A stretch of DNA of 64,000 bases from an uncultured Bacteroidia bacterium (GTDB lineage Bacteria; Bacteroidota; Bacteroidia; Bacteroidales; Prolixibacteraceae): NCBI GenBank assembly GCA_903923905.1, contig CAIXZH010000014.1, positions 1-64,000 of the forward strand. The letters run 5' to 3'. The position numbers and the translations under genes were made by a program. The notes beneath the pieces were generated by a model that did not search any database, had not been told where the DNA came from, and worked only from the letters and a program-made list of their open reading frames with translations. Positions 49,248 through 58,385 of the stretch are shown one piece after another (the stretch's first letter is position 1; each line of letters opens with the position of its first letter).

Positions 49248-52075
49248 AACAACTAATAACACTTCTTTTAATTTTCCTAGGTTATTCGGCTTTCGCCCAA
49301 TATGCCCCACCCGATACCTCGGCACGCAGGATTAATAGCCCATCGTTTTATTATACTCAGGGTGATTCAACCCTTAGAATATATAAAGGTTCGGCTTATC
49401 AATGGACGAAACTTGCAACAAAGAGGGACATCGACTCGATCTATAAATATCGCCATAAAATTGACACGGTTAAACTTAAGGTGCCCGTAAATTCGAGATT
49501 AACAATTGTAGGATCGCCAATAACTGATAATTCCGGAATGTTTTTTTTGAATGTGGCGAGCGGGTATATTATTCCCTCTATTGCAGACTCCATAAGCTGG
49601 ACTTCCAAGGAACCCGCCATAGCCACCGGAAGCATCAGTCAATTCTGGAGGGGAGATAAAAGCTGGCAGGCATTAAATCCTTCTTATGTTGGTCTTTCCA
49701 ACGTTACTAATGATTCACAGGTTAAACGTTCCGAAATGGGGGTTTCAGCTGGCGTGGCTACTCTTGACGGATCGGGTAAGGTGCCATTGGCCCAAATGCC
49801 CATAACCGGCGGCGCAACCTATCAGGGCACGTGGAATGCCTCGACCAATTCGCCAACTCTGCCCAGCACTCCTACAACTACTGGTCAATATTGGATCGTT
49901 AATGCGGCCGGTACAACTTCAATGGGAGGGATAAGCAGCTGGGCTTTGGGTGACTGGATTATTGCCAATGGGTCAGTATGGGGAAAGGTTACGAATAGCG
50001 TCAATATCAATTCAGTTAATGGATATACCGGTACTGTAAATCTTACAACGTCGGATATAGCCGAAGGTTCAAGATTGTACTATACTGATGCAAGGGTGAG
50101 TGCTAATTCCACGGTTACAGGTAAGCAGAATCAACTTAGTGGAACCGGCTTTGTTAAGGCTTCGGGGACATTGATAAGCTATGATAATTCAAATTATGTG
50201 ACCGGTACTCCATGGACAAGCATGAATTATCTGATTTCTGGGGGGAACTTAGGAACTCCTTCCTCCGGAGTTGCAACCAACATAACCGGGTTACCTTTAT
50301 CAACCGGAGTGACAGGAATATTGTCTATCGGGAATGGAGGTACAGGAACGACATCATCAATCGGAAGTGGTTCTTTGGTCTTTAATAATGGCCCTAATTT
50401 TATTGCTCCCCTACTTGGTACTCCGGTTTCAGGAAATCTTGTTAACTGTACTTTTCCAACGCTTAACCAAAATACCACCGGGACAGCCAATATTGCGGGA
50501 GGAACTTTGGGAGCTATTCCCTATCAATTAGCCGCAAATAATACTGGGACAGTTGCTGCCTCCACAACTGCAAATCATATGTTACTCTCCGGAGCTAGCG
50601 CAATACCTACCTGGTCCACTTCGACAATACCGACAAGTGCAGGGGGAACAGCCGGTAAAATCCTTGTTTCCGACGGAACAAACTATGTCTTATCAACTCC
50701 TACCTTTCCTAGTGCCAACGTGACTGCAAGAAAGGTAATTGTTTCGGATGGTACAAACTGGGTGGCATCGACCGAAACATATGCAGTACCTGGATCGGCG
50801 GGCAATATCATACAAAGTAATGGAACAAATTGGGCATCTGTTGCCGTTCCAACATGGAATCAGAACACTACAGGCAGTGCCGCGACCCTGACCACTTCCC
50901 GAACCATAGCGGGGATATCTTTTAATGGCTCCGCAAATATTAATCTGGCAAATAAGTTTATCGTTCAGGGAACTACTGATGCTGGACTTTCAGGACCTCA
51001 ATTTCTTGGAGCACTCACCACTGGAATAGTTAAAAATACAACCTCTACCGGGGTGTTAAGTATCGCAACGAATTCAGATCTTCCAGTTATGTCTGCCACG
51101 GTAGGTGGGGCAGTTCCTACACCTCCGAATAATACAACAACCTTTCTGAGAGGCGACGGAACCTTTGCTGTTCCCCCGACGGGCACAACCCTTTCTGGCG
51201 GGTCGGTCAATTACCTACCTGTTTGGGCCACATCTTCCACCTTAGGAAACAGCCCAGTATATACAAGCGGAACAAGCGGTCTTTTAGTATCAACTTATAA
51301 GGGGGCCAATTGTGATGGTAATAATATCTATATAGGGGGTGGTGGCCAGTCTTCTTTGGGCGCAACTGGATTGACATATGAAGGGTCCATGAATGTTTTT
51401 TTAGGATTAACCGGAAATTATCTCACTTATGGATATTATGATACCGGAGTAGGAAATGAAGCACTACAATATGTTAATACAGGTTATAATGATACTGCTT
51501 TAGGTACTTATGCTGTGTCCCAGGCTACATCAGGACACGATCTAACCGGTGTAGGTTATGGGGCATTGGCAAATATTAGCACAGGTAATACAGACACGGG
51601 ATTAGGCGTTAATGCAGGACTTTATTACGGTACAACAAGTTTAAATCAAACAGCAACTAACTCTGTTTATTTGGGTGATAATACCAAGGCAAGCGCGGCG
51701 GGAAATACGAATGAGGTTGTTATTGGCTCAACCGCTGTTGGTAATGGTTCCAACACGGTAACCATTGGCAATGTAAATATTCAGAGGACTTATATATCTG
51801 GATTGACTGTTGATTATACCGCCAAAACATCAAGTTACTCGATATTAACTACTGACGATGTGATTGATTGTATATCTGGCACATTTACAGTTACATTACC
51901 TACTTCAGTAGGTGTCACCGGGCGGATTTATCGCATAAAAAATAGCGGTACCGGAGTGATCACCATTACAACAACCTCGTCGCAAACAATTGATGGAGCA
52001 ACAACGAGCTCCCTGGCAACTCAATGGACTAAATTAACTGTGATTAGTAACGGATCAAACTGGATAACCTTTTAA
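49244..52075 (+). CDS. Tail fibre with signal peptide and YadA-like repeats
   Basis: A 943-aa fibre. Residues 1-19 look like a Sec signal peptide (MKQLITLLLIFLGYSAFAQ). A 35-residue head (SPSFYYTQGDSTLRIYKGSA...) follows, then a glycine/threonine/serine-rich fibre region with motifs such as GTPSSGVATNITGLP and SIGNGGTGTTSS. YadA-like beta-roll repeats lie at about 690-850 (GYNDTALGTYAVSQ, GYGALANISTGNTDTG, GNTNEVVIGSTAVGNGS). A C-terminal beta tip ends ISNGSNWITF. Probably trimeric. The signal peptide is unusual for a virion protein. Confidence 0.8.
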   Translation: MKQLITLLLIFLGYSAFAQYAPPDTSARRINSPSFYYTQGDSTLRIYKGSAYQWTKLATKRDIDSIYKYRHKIDTVKLKVPVNSRLTIVGSPITDNSGMFFLNVASGYIIPSIADSISWTSKEPAIATGSISQFWRGDKSWQALNPSYVGLSNVTNDSQVKRSEMGVSAGVATLDGSGKVPLAQMPITGGATYQGTWNASTNSPTLPSTPTTTGQYWIVNAAGTTSMGGISSWALGDWIIANGSVWGKVTNSVNINSVNGYTGTVNLTTSDIAEGSRLYYTDARVSANSTVTGKQNQLSGTGFVKASGTLISYDNSNYVTGTPWTSMNYLISGGNLGTPSSGVATNITGLPLSTGVTGILSIGNGGTGTTSSIGSGSLVFNNGPNFIAPLLGTPVSGNLVNCTFPTLNQNTTGTANIAGGTLGAIPYQLAANNTGTVAASTTANHMLLSGASAIPTWSTSTIPTSAGGTAGKILVSDGTNYVLSTPTFPSANVTARKVIVSDGTNWVASTETYAVPGSAGNIIQSNGTNWASVAVPTWNQNTTGSAATLTTSRTIAGISFNGSANINLANKFIVQGTTDAGLSGPQFLGALTTGIVKNTTSTGVLSIATNSDLPVMSATVGGAVPTPPNNTTTFLRGDGTFAVPPTGTTLSGGSVNYLPVWATSSTLGNSPVYTSGTSGLLVSTYKGANCDGNNIYIGGGGQSSLGATGLTYEGSMNVFLGLTGNYLTYGYYDTGVGNEALQYVNTGYNDTALGTYAVSQATSGHDLTGVGYGALANISTGNTDTGLGVNAGLYYGTTSLNQTATNSVYLGDNTKASAAGNTNEVVIGSTAVGNGSNTVTIGNVNIQRTYISGLTVDYTAKTSSYSILTTDDVIDCISGTFTVTLPTSVGVTGRIYRIKNSGTGVITITTTSSQTIDGATTSSLATQWTKLTVISNGSNWITF

Positions 52076-52085
52076 AAAACATATT

Positions 52086-52334
52086 ATGAAATTCTCAAAT
52101 TTTTTATCGCTCAATGTGCATGACCTCATGAAAGGTGCAATCATGGCCGCCGGTGGTGCTGCCTTTGGAATTGTTGAAGGTACGCTTAATGCAGGGAGCT
52201 TTCAAGTTGATTGGTCAAATGTTTGGCATATGGCTGCCTGTGCGGCCTTAGTTTACCTTGGGAAAAACTTCCTAACCCCGGCGCCTACATCGGTCATTAT
52301 TGACCCAGCCGTTACCCAGGTAATTGAAAAGTAA
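52086..52334 (+). CDS. Holin candidate (82 aa)
   Basis: An 82-aa protein with two short hydrophobic segments (about 14-32, MKGAIMAAGGAAFGIVEG, and 46-60, WHMAACAALVYLGKNFL). Size and its place two genes before the endolysin fit a two-segment holin. The C-terminal 20 residues are hydrophilic. No family is certain. Confidence 0.6.
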   Translation: MKFSNFLSLNVHDLMKGAIMAAGGAAFGIVEGTLNAGSFQVDWSNVWHMAACAALVYLGKNFLTPAPTSVIIDPAVTQVIEK

Positions 52335-52654
52335 TGGGGACGCTTACAACCTTCGGCGAAGTGGTAATGGGTGTTGTTATCTCAGCAGTTCTGGCGGGGA
52401 TAGGGACCATTGGATGGTCGCAATTTCATACGAACCGAAATTTTAATTCCTTTATTCTTAATCTGGATAAGCGACTTGATGTATTCATCACACTTGTTAA
52501 TGAGCGGGACAAAAATCAACAGGTTCTTTGTGATATTCATCAGGATGAGACATGCGAATTAAAAAAAACTGTAAACGTTGCGATCTCAAAATTAAATGTG
52601 AAAATCGATTACAATCAAAGGGAGATACAAATTTTGAAAACTAAAGTGAAATGA
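52334..52654 (+). CDS. Membrane-anchored coiled-coil protein, lysis cassette
   Basis: A 106-aa protein with an N-terminal transmembrane helix (residues 8-27, GEVVMGVVISAVLAGIGTIG) and a long helical tail (FILNLDKRLDVFITLVNERD; LKKTVNVAISKLNVKIDYNQ). It shares a base with the preceding stop (TAATG) and overlaps the endolysin start. It could be a second holin/antiholin or a membrane-tethered regulator. Confidence 0.6.
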   Translation: MGTLTTFGEVVMGVVISAVLAGIGTIGWSQFHTNRNFNSFILNLDKRLDVFITLVNERDKNQQVLCDIHQDETCELKKTVNVAISKLNVKIDYNQREIQILKTKVK

Positions 52655-53166
52655 TAACTAAAGAACTAATCCTGGGTATTATGCCCAATGCTCGAAATGT
52701 GGATATTTTATTGCCATTTATCCTCACCGGGTGTGATCGGTTTGAAATCAATACCTCAAAACGGGAAAACTGTTTTCTGGCACAGGTTGCGCTGGAAAGT
52801 GGTGAATTTCGTTATCTGAAAGAACTCGCTTCAGGCGAAGAGTATGAGGGCAGGCTTGATCTTGGTAATATCGAAGCCGGTGACGGTGTAAAATTCAAGG
52901 GACGCGGGTTGATCCAGCTGACCGGTCGTGCCAATTATGCCAAGATATCCGCTGATTTGGAGGTTGACTTTATCGATAATCCGGCCTTACTGGAAACGCC
53001 GGAATATGCCTCAATCAGCGCATGCTGGTTCTGGAATTCGCATAAGCTTAATGACCTTGCTGATCAGGATTTGTTTATCGCCATCACCAGGAGAATCAAT
53101 GGAGGCACAAATGGGCTCGTTCAGCGTCAGGCTTATTGGGCAAAGGCAAAACTTTTAAATCCTTAA
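52651..53166 (+). CDS. GH19-type endolysin
   Basis: A 171-aa cell-wall hydrolase of the chitinase class I/GH19 lysozyme type. Diagnostic segments: NCFLAQVALESGEFRYLKEL (catalytic Glu in ALESGEF), KFKGRGLIQLTGRANYAKIS, PALLETPEYASISACWFWNS and TRRINGGTNGLVQRQAYWA. It has no signal peptide, so it depends on the holin for release. Confidence 0.92.
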   Translation: MITKELILGIMPNARNVDILLPFILTGCDRFEINTSKRENCFLAQVALESGEFRYLKELASGEEYEGRLDLGNIEAGDGVKFKGRGLIQLTGRANYAKISADLEVDFIDNPALLETPEYASISACWFWNSHKLNDLADQDLFIAITRRINGGTNGLVQRQAYWAKAKLLNP

Positions 53167-53188
53167 TAATCACTTAAAAATAAAAATC

Positions 53189-53677
53189 ATGACAATTTTA
53201 GGAAAATTCTTTCATTGGGCAGCAGGAACTCCTGCTTGGATCACCAAGGTGCTTACATCTGCGGATGCTGAAGCGCAAGTGCTTATTCCGATTGCCATTA
53301 ATTTGGTAAATGGCCTCAAGAAGGTTATGGACGAACCAGCCACAGATATGGTTATTGCCATCGTGGAGGCAGGTCTGAATAATTCGGCAGATACCGTTTT
53401 AATCAATAAGGCTAAGGCGGCCCTCGATACCTGGCTGCCAATTATCCTGCTCAAGCTTCAGAAAGCAGAAGATATTACCAAGATCACTAATCTTCAGGAT
53501 CAACTGGTGGCAGCGTTGAACGAACTGAAATTCAGTTCTGATACTGCAAAAAACATGTTCTGGAATGATTTTGCCGGGGTTTTGCTTTCGGCACTAACAA
53601 CCGGGACGGTAACCGTCGAAGCCGGGAAGGTCCTTATTGAGACTTATTATCAAACCTATATTAAAAAAACAGCCTAA
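53189..53677 (+). CDS. Hypothetical phage protein (162 aa)
   Basis: A 162-aa mostly helical protein with an amphipathic N-terminus (MTILGKFFHWAAGTPAWITK). Further helices (LVNGLKKVMDEPATDMVIAI, WLPIILLKLQKAEDITKITN) and a hydrophobic end (GVLLSALTTGTVTVEAGKVL) follow. It lies between endolysin and a spanin-like gene, so a role in lysis or a structural role is possible. No family recognised. Confidence 0.6.
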   Translation: MTILGKFFHWAAGTPAWITKVLTSADAEAQVLIPIAINLVNGLKKVMDEPATDMVIAIVEAGLNNSADTVLINKAKAALDTWLPIILLKLQKAEDITKITNLQDQLVAALNELKFSSDTAKNMFWNDFAGVLLSALTTGTVTVEAGKVLIETYYQTYIKKTA

Positions 53678-54279
53678 TGAAACTATCGGGATTTTTAGGA
53701 ATTATTTTGCTGATCAGTGCCATTGCTCACGGATTGTCGGTCCGGGAGATCAAAAATCTTTATGACGCTAATGTGGTTCTGACCAGCCAAAATGAAAAGT
53801 TAGAGGCCGACACGAAGACTCTGGCGACCGTTAATTCGGCTACAATCACCGAGACCAGGGCAACCTATAGGGCACAGAATTCAGCACTCAAGTTAAAGCT
53901 TGACAGCCTTGAAATGGTGAATGAAATCAAGCCTGACGAGGTTGTACAGGCAACTGTTGTTGAAACATCGTTTGCCGATTCAACCGCTGTTCAGGCGGAT
54001 GTGGGTAAACCCGAAGTGCCGGCAGAACCGGGAGAGGTGTTAAAACTTCCTGTTTCATTTAATTCGGAATGCTGGAGTATGAAGGGGGTTATACAAACTA
54101 CCGATCCGGTTGCACAATTGCTAATCACTGATCGGAAAGCCAATAATTCAGTGCAACTTCTGGTTTTAAAGCCTAAAAAGTTCCTGGGCTTTTTATGGAG
54201 GACCAAGCAAGAGCAGTTTAAGATCTTCAGCGATTGCGGGGAAGCGACTATTTCGGGAGTAAATTTTATTGATCAATAA
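53677..54279 (+). CDS. Spanin-like membrane protein
   Basis: A 200-aa protein with one N-terminal membrane helix (MKLSGFLGIILLISAIAHGL) and a long helical periplasmic stretch (about 25-90). A proline-rich linker (GKPEVPAEPGEV) leads to a beta domain with paired cysteines (FNSECWSM, FSDCGEATIS). The helix-coil start recalls i-spanins (Rz), but the C-terminal domain is not typical. It overlaps the preceding stop by one base. Similar proteins occur in Bacteroidota phages near lysis genes. Confidence 0.55.
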   Translation: MKLSGFLGIILLISAIAHGLSVREIKNLYDANVVLTSQNEKLEADTKTLATVNSATITETRATYRAQNSALKLKLDSLEMVNEIKPDEVVQATVVETSFADSTAVQADVGKPEVPAEPGEVLKLPVSFNSECWSMKGVIQTTDPVAQLLITDRKANNSVQLLVLKPKKFLGFLWRTKQEQFKIFSDCGEATISGVNFIDQ

Positions 54280-54289
54280 ATCAACTAAG

Positions 54290-54619
54290 ATGCAAAATCA
54301 CGATCTGGTACCGGTAAAGCAGGGGACAACTTACCTTGGGGCAAACATAACTCTTCCGACCGGGGATGCCTATTTATTGCATGGGGCGCTGATAGAGATG
54401 AAAGTAAGGTTACAGCCCAACGCGACGGTAAAACTATATTTGTCGAGTGTAAATGAAGGACTACAAATTACCGGGGATTATACTTTTTGCATACCGGCCC
54501 AGGTTATTGAAATACCTTCCAACACCTATCAGTATGATATTAAAATTACCTTTTTAGATGGCAGGAAGAGTATTTATCTTGGCGGATCGTGGACGATTTT
54601 AAGCGTAATAACGGATTAA
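54290..54619 (+). CDS. BppU-like N-terminal domain protein
   Basis: A 109-aa beta-rich protein from MQNHDLVPVKQG. The order LVPVKQGTTYLGANITLPTG, LHGALIEMKVRLQ, YTFCIPAQVIEIPSNTYQYD and GRKSIYLGGSWTIL resembles the N-terminal domain of baseplate upper proteins that attach fibres. It opens the second tail-fibre cluster, after the lysis genes. Assignment is tentative. Confidence 0.55.
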   Translation: MQNHDLVPVKQGTTYLGANITLPTGDAYLLHGALIEMKVRLQPNATVKLYLSSVNEGLQITGDYTFCIPAQVIEIPSNTYQYDIKITFLDGRKSIYLGGSWTILSVITD

Positions 54620-54621
54620 TC

Positions 54622-55029
54622 ATGGATGAAATCAACATTACTACTTCAGAAAGCGTTGAGAATATCACGGTAGAAGTTGAAGAGGTTGCCGGACCAAGGG
54701 GGATATCAGTGTCCAATTTGTCTGCCAATAATTTAGGACATTTGATAATTACTTTATCGAATGGCGATATCATTGACGGCGGACTGCTTCCAACGCTGCC
54801 AAAGCTTTCAGTCCCCTTTGCGGCCACAAAAAGCATAACCATTCATTATGCGCGTGATTACGCGGCGACTTATGGGCAATATCCAGACGTGAAAATCTAT
54901 CAAACTGACTCAAATGGAAATGTCCATCGTTTACCTGATGAACCTGTTTTTTATATTTTGAGTGGGGTTATTTCAAAGATCGTTTATAATTTATCATTGC
55001 CTTATACCGGCTATATTGTTCTGTCATGA
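54622..55029 (+). CDS. Stand-alone fibre adaptor protein
   Basis: A 135-aa protein starting at MDEINITTSESVEN (54622), 2 nt after the previous stop. Residues 1-70 look like phage fibre-linker sequence (VSNLSANNLGHLIITLSNGD). The last 60 residues align without gaps to the C-terminus of the 731-aa baseplate protein, 25 of 60 identical by eye (ATYGQYPDVKIYQTDSNGN versus ATHGQYPTLRLITIDSTGN). The stop overlaps the downstream fibre ATG by TCATGA, exactly as in the first copy. Confidence 0.75.
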   Translation: MDEINITTSESVENITVEVEEVAGPRGISVSNLSANNLGHLIITLSNGDIIDGGLLPTLPKLSVPFAATKSITIHYARDYAATYGQYPDVKIYQTDSNGNVHRLPDEPVFYILSGVISKIVYNLSLPYTGYIVLS

Positions 55030-57263
55030 GAAAAATACTACTATTTATATTATTGTTTTGCTCGTTGTGTTCGCCTGGACAAAACCCGGCAAGTTTACAC
55101 TTGGTTTATAGTCCATCTTTTTATCGGGACCCGGCAACATCTTATCTTTGGATATACCAGGATACGACTTATCAATGGAGCATGCTTGCAACCAAAGTGA
55201 ACATTGATAGCCTGGGGGCAATAAGGGAACCATCAATTGCGGGGGGTTTAAGTACCCAATATTGGGATGGTACAAAAACGTGGCATTTATTCCCGACTTC
55301 ATTACCTGCCAGTGATGTTTATTCCTGGGCAAAGGTAAGTGTAAAACCAACCTATGTTTGGTCGGAAATCGGAAGTAAACCAACCAATTTAAGTTCGTTT
55401 ACGAATGATCTTGGTAATTATGGTGGCTGGGCAACAATCAATTCGCCAACATTTACCGGTACGGTCAGTGGAATTAGCCCCACAATGGTTGGTTTGGAAA
55501 ATGTCACTAATAATGCGCAATGGTATTCCGGGAATCATCCAACCACGCTTAGTGGATATGGCATTACCGATACTCCGTGGACTAGTATGGGATATCTAAC
55601 AGGTATAACAGGAATGCAAGTGACGGGAGCATTGGGCTTTACTCCTTATAATGCGACGAATCCAAATGGTTATATAAGTTCAATAACTTCTGGAAATGTA
55701 ACGACTGCCTTAGGTTATACTCCCTACAACTCAACCAACCCCTCGGGCTATATATCTTCCATCTCTGGGGCATTGCTCGCATCGGGAGCGACCATGGGTG
55801 CAACGAGCCAGTCCCAGGTATTCACAAATGGAGTGACGCTTTCTAATTTAACTGCCGGATCAATACCTTTTGCCGGAACATCTGGAGTTATTAACCAGGA
55901 TAATTTTAATTTGTTTTGGGATAATACAAATAAACGGCAAGGGATAGGCACTCTTTCCCCCATTTATAAACTTGATGTTAGAGGTTTAACATTTGCTGAT
56001 GGTATAAGGTCGGCCATGGGTTTCGATATTTATCAGGTTCCCGACCCAACTGTGCCAACAGGAGTAATAAGTTCGGGAGGTTCTGTTAATACCGGAGCGC
56101 ATTGGTATGGTATTACCTACACAACATCAACAGGCGAGACGCATATTGTTTATTCCGCCGCACAAATAACCACAACAAGTGGTAATAATTCAGTAACACT
56201 CACTATTCCTGTTTCAGCTGATCCGAGAGTAACCGGCAGGAAAATTTATAGGACAAAAGCAGGCACACAAAACTATACCGAATATTTATTGGCAACAATT
56301 GCTAATAATACTGCAACCTCCTATGTTGACATTATTGGAGATGATTCTTTGACTGGAGGGAGTGGAGTTGCGTATTTTAGAACAAACACAACATCCAATA
56401 ATATAACTATTAACGGAGTAAAATGCCTGACCCTGGATTTGCTATTTACGGGTATAGGATATAATGCAGGCGCCTCATTAACCACTGGAGGGAGAAATAC
56501 TCTTATAGGCACCAATGCAGGACTTGGCATAACAAGCTTTAGCGACAATACAACTGTAGGTTATTCTAGTGGGATTAGCATTACAGGACCTTCAAATACC
56601 GCAATGGGTTCCTATGCATTAAACGGTTCTGCCACTAATTATAATTCATGCTTAGGTGCCTTTTCTTTATTGGCCAATACAGGCTCGTCTAACAGTTCGT
56701 TCGGATATCATTCAGGCAGTGCATCCTCTTCTGGAAATGCTAATTTGTATTTTGGATTTTATGCAGGTCACTACGAAACCGGTTCAAATAAATTAATTAT
56801 TGACGCTATTGATCGTAATAATGAGTCATTAAGCCGTAGTTCTGCTTTAATCTATGGCGTCACAAATTCAACAATAGCCAATCAGACATTAAGCCTTGGA
56901 GGTGGAGGAATTGTTTCAATTAATGGATCACTTTCTAATTTAACCATGCTTCAGCAATCTCTTTCTTATTCAAGTTCGGTTACTATTAATTATACACTAG
57001 GATCTGATGCTAATATCTCGGCATTAACGGGCAATGTTGCCCTTGTCTTTTCAAATCTCATGTCGGGTGCACGGGGGGAGGTTGAATTAATCCAGGACGG
57101 ATCCGGATCAAGGCATTTAACGGGAATTTCAAGTTCAGGTTATACGGTCAAGTACAAAGGGGGTATTTCAACACTTTCAACAGCTCCGAATACAACAGAT
57201 TTAATCAAATATACCGTAAAGGGAACAGTTATTTTAATCGATTTAAATTTAAACTATCAATAA
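55026..57263 (+). CDS. Second tail fibre with signal peptide and YadA-like repeats
   Basis: A 745-aa fibre, paralogous to the one at 49244. Signal peptide-like N-terminus (MRKILLFILLFCSLCSPGQ), then a head with SPSFYRDPATSYLWIYQDTT (19 of 35 identical to the first fibre). A fibre region with repeated YGITDTPWTSMGYLTG and LGYTPYNSTNPSGYISSI motifs follows, then an Ig-like insert (about 350-460), YadA-like rolls (GIGYNAGASLTTGGRNTLIG and later) and a C-terminal beta domain. Probably an alternative host-range fibre. Confidence 0.8.
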   Translation: MRKILLFILLFCSLCSPGQNPASLHLVYSPSFYRDPATSYLWIYQDTTYQWSMLATKVNIDSLGAIREPSIAGGLSTQYWDGTKTWHLFPTSLPASDVYSWAKVSVKPTYVWSEIGSKPTNLSSFTNDLGNYGGWATINSPTFTGTVSGISPTMVGLENVTNNAQWYSGNHPTTLSGYGITDTPWTSMGYLTGITGMQVTGALGFTPYNATNPNGYISSITSGNVTTALGYTPYNSTNPSGYISSISGALLASGATMGATSQSQVFTNGVTLSNLTAGSIPFAGTSGVINQDNFNLFWDNTNKRQGIGTLSPIYKLDVRGLTFADGIRSAMGFDIYQVPDPTVPTGVISSGGSVNTGAHWYGITYTTSTGETHIVYSAAQITTTSGNNSVTLTIPVSADPRVTGRKIYRTKAGTQNYTEYLLATIANNTATSYVDIIGDDSLTGGSGVAYFRTNTTSNNITINGVKCLTLDLLFTGIGYNAGASLTTGGRNTLIGTNAGLGITSFSDNTTVGYSSGISITGPSNTAMGSYALNGSATNYNSCLGAFSLLANTGSSNSSFGYHSGSASSSGNANLYFGFYAGHYETGSNKLIIDAIDRNNESLSRSSALIYGVTNSTIANQTLSLGGGGIVSINGSLSNLTMLQQSLSYSSSVTINYTLGSDANISALTGNVALVFSNLMSGARGEVELIQDGSGSRHLTGISSSGYTVKYKGGISTLSTAPNTTDLIKYTVKGTVILIDLNLNYQ

Positions 57264-57265
57264 TT

Positions 57266-57643
57266 ATGGCAATCCTCATTACAAATCCAGCCTGCTATCT
57301 CCGTTTATCCGCAAAAGTCAATTTTGACAACAAGTCGGTCGAAGTTGGAGTACTTCCTTTTAATTCTAAAGCAGATTATCAATCCAATAATGTCGTCCCA
57401 TATTTAGGGCAGATGTTAAAGATTAATCCGACTTATACTTATCAGTATAATGAGGAAACGCCCGACATTTTACTGTTTGCGCACCGAAAGCTAATGGAAG
57501 ACCTGTCAACCGACCAGGTGCAGCCCAAGATGGTTAATACTGGAACAAATCTAATGCCTGTGATGACGCAGGACGGAACTGAAATCACCCGGCCAAAGAT
57601 TTGTGAACCATCCGCAATCAGTATTGATTTAGTTCAACCTTAG
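57266..57643 (+). CDS. Hypothetical phage protein (125 aa)
   Basis: A 125-aa beta-rich protein, 2 nt after the second fibre gene (YLRLSAKVNFDNKSVEVGVL, VVPYLGQMLKINPTYTYQYN). It might be a fibre chaperone or tip protein. No known family; tight spacing supports coding and a link to the fibre. Confidence 0.65.
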   Translation: MAILITNPACYLRLSAKVNFDNKSVEVGVLPFNSKADYQSNNVVPYLGQMLKINPTYTYQYNEETPDILLFAHRKLMEDLSTDQVQPKMVNTGTNLMPVMTQDGTEITRPKICEPSAISIDLVQP

Positions 57644-57652
57644 TTTTTCAAT

Positions 57653-58285
57653 ATGAAAAACTTTATTTTAATTGTTTGTATTTTAAGCTCATTAATGAGC
57701 TTTTCGCAGGAGAATGTAACAATCATTCACCAAAGTTACACAACCGCGTTCAGTCTGATAAAGCATTATCCTATTATGGTTGATTGGTGGCTTACAAAGG
57801 ACCGGTTAAACTGCAATCATTTAGCACGGGTTAATTCATTTGGTCCAGATCCTCTGTTGCCCCAAGATACGAATTTGAATAAGGATTATACTGGATCGGG
57901 TTATGATAGGGGTCATATGTGCGATGATGAGGATAACCAATGCCAGGGACCAGAGATTCAAAAAGAGTGTTTTTACTTTTCAAATATGGCTCCTCAGTTC
58001 CATGCTCTCAATGCGGGATCGTGGAAAACGCTCGAGGGGAATAGCCGGAAATTAGCACTCCTAAATGATTCAATACATATCTGGGCCGGGTCAATCGGAG
58101 AGATTAAGAAGATTGGGAGGGTAAGCGTGCCTGCGCAATGTTGGAAATTGTTATATATAAAGAAAACAGGCGAATATCATGCTTATATTTTCAACAATAC
58201 AAAGGATGACTCTGGGAATGGCTCACCTGAAACAACCGTGCAATATATTGAACAATTGACAGGATTGAGTTTTAAAATGAAATAG
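57653..58285 (+). CDS. Secreted DNA/RNA non-specific endonuclease
   Basis: A 210-aa nuclease of the beta-beta-alpha metal (NUC) family with a signal peptide (MKNFILIVCILSSLMSFSQ). The active site DRGHM is at residues 85-89 with H88 as general base. The metal-binding Asn is N120 in NMAPQFHALNAGSW, followed by E128. These residues are intact. It ends the phage late operon, after the fibres. It would act outside the cytoplasm, for example degrading free nucleic acid after lysis or competing phage or plasmid DNA; the purpose is inferred. Confidence 0.88.
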   Translation: MKNFILIVCILSSLMSFSQENVTIIHQSYTTAFSLIKHYPIMVDWWLTKDRLNCNHLARVNSFGPDPLLPQDTNLNKDYTGSGYDRGHMCDDEDNQCQGPEIQKECFYFSNMAPQFHALNAGSWKTLEGNSRKLALLNDSIHIWAGSIGEIKKIGRVSVPAQCWKLLYIKKTGEYHAYIFNNTKDDSGNGSPETTVQYIEQLTGLSFKMK

Positions 58286-58287
58286 AG

Positions 58288-58383
58288 ATGCAACGCAGCG
58301 CGGGAGGAGGCCGAAAAATCGAGGTAATTACGATAAACTATGAACCGCCCATAGACGAGTCAGAACTGGCACATGCAGCCTAA
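58288..58383 (+). CDS. Possible 31-aa peptide
   Basis: A 31-aa frame 2 nt after the nuclease stop (MQRSAGGGRKIEVITINYEP, ending in AHAA). It ends within the upstream arm region of the terminator. Position is suggestive but coding is uncertain. Confidence 0.35.
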   Translation: MQRSAGGGRKIEVITINYEPPIDESELAHAA

Positions 58384-58385
58384 AA

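Noticed and set aside
54589-54621. Longer start for the stand-alone adaptor protein
   Set aside because: It would overlap the previous gene by 31 nt; the ATG at 54622 follows that stop by 2 nt and gives a better N-terminus.
49244-57263. Diversity-generating retroelement acting on the fibres
   Set aside because: Some Bacteroidota transposable phages carry one, but no reverse transcriptase gene is present and I saw no template/variable repeat pair in the fibre ends.
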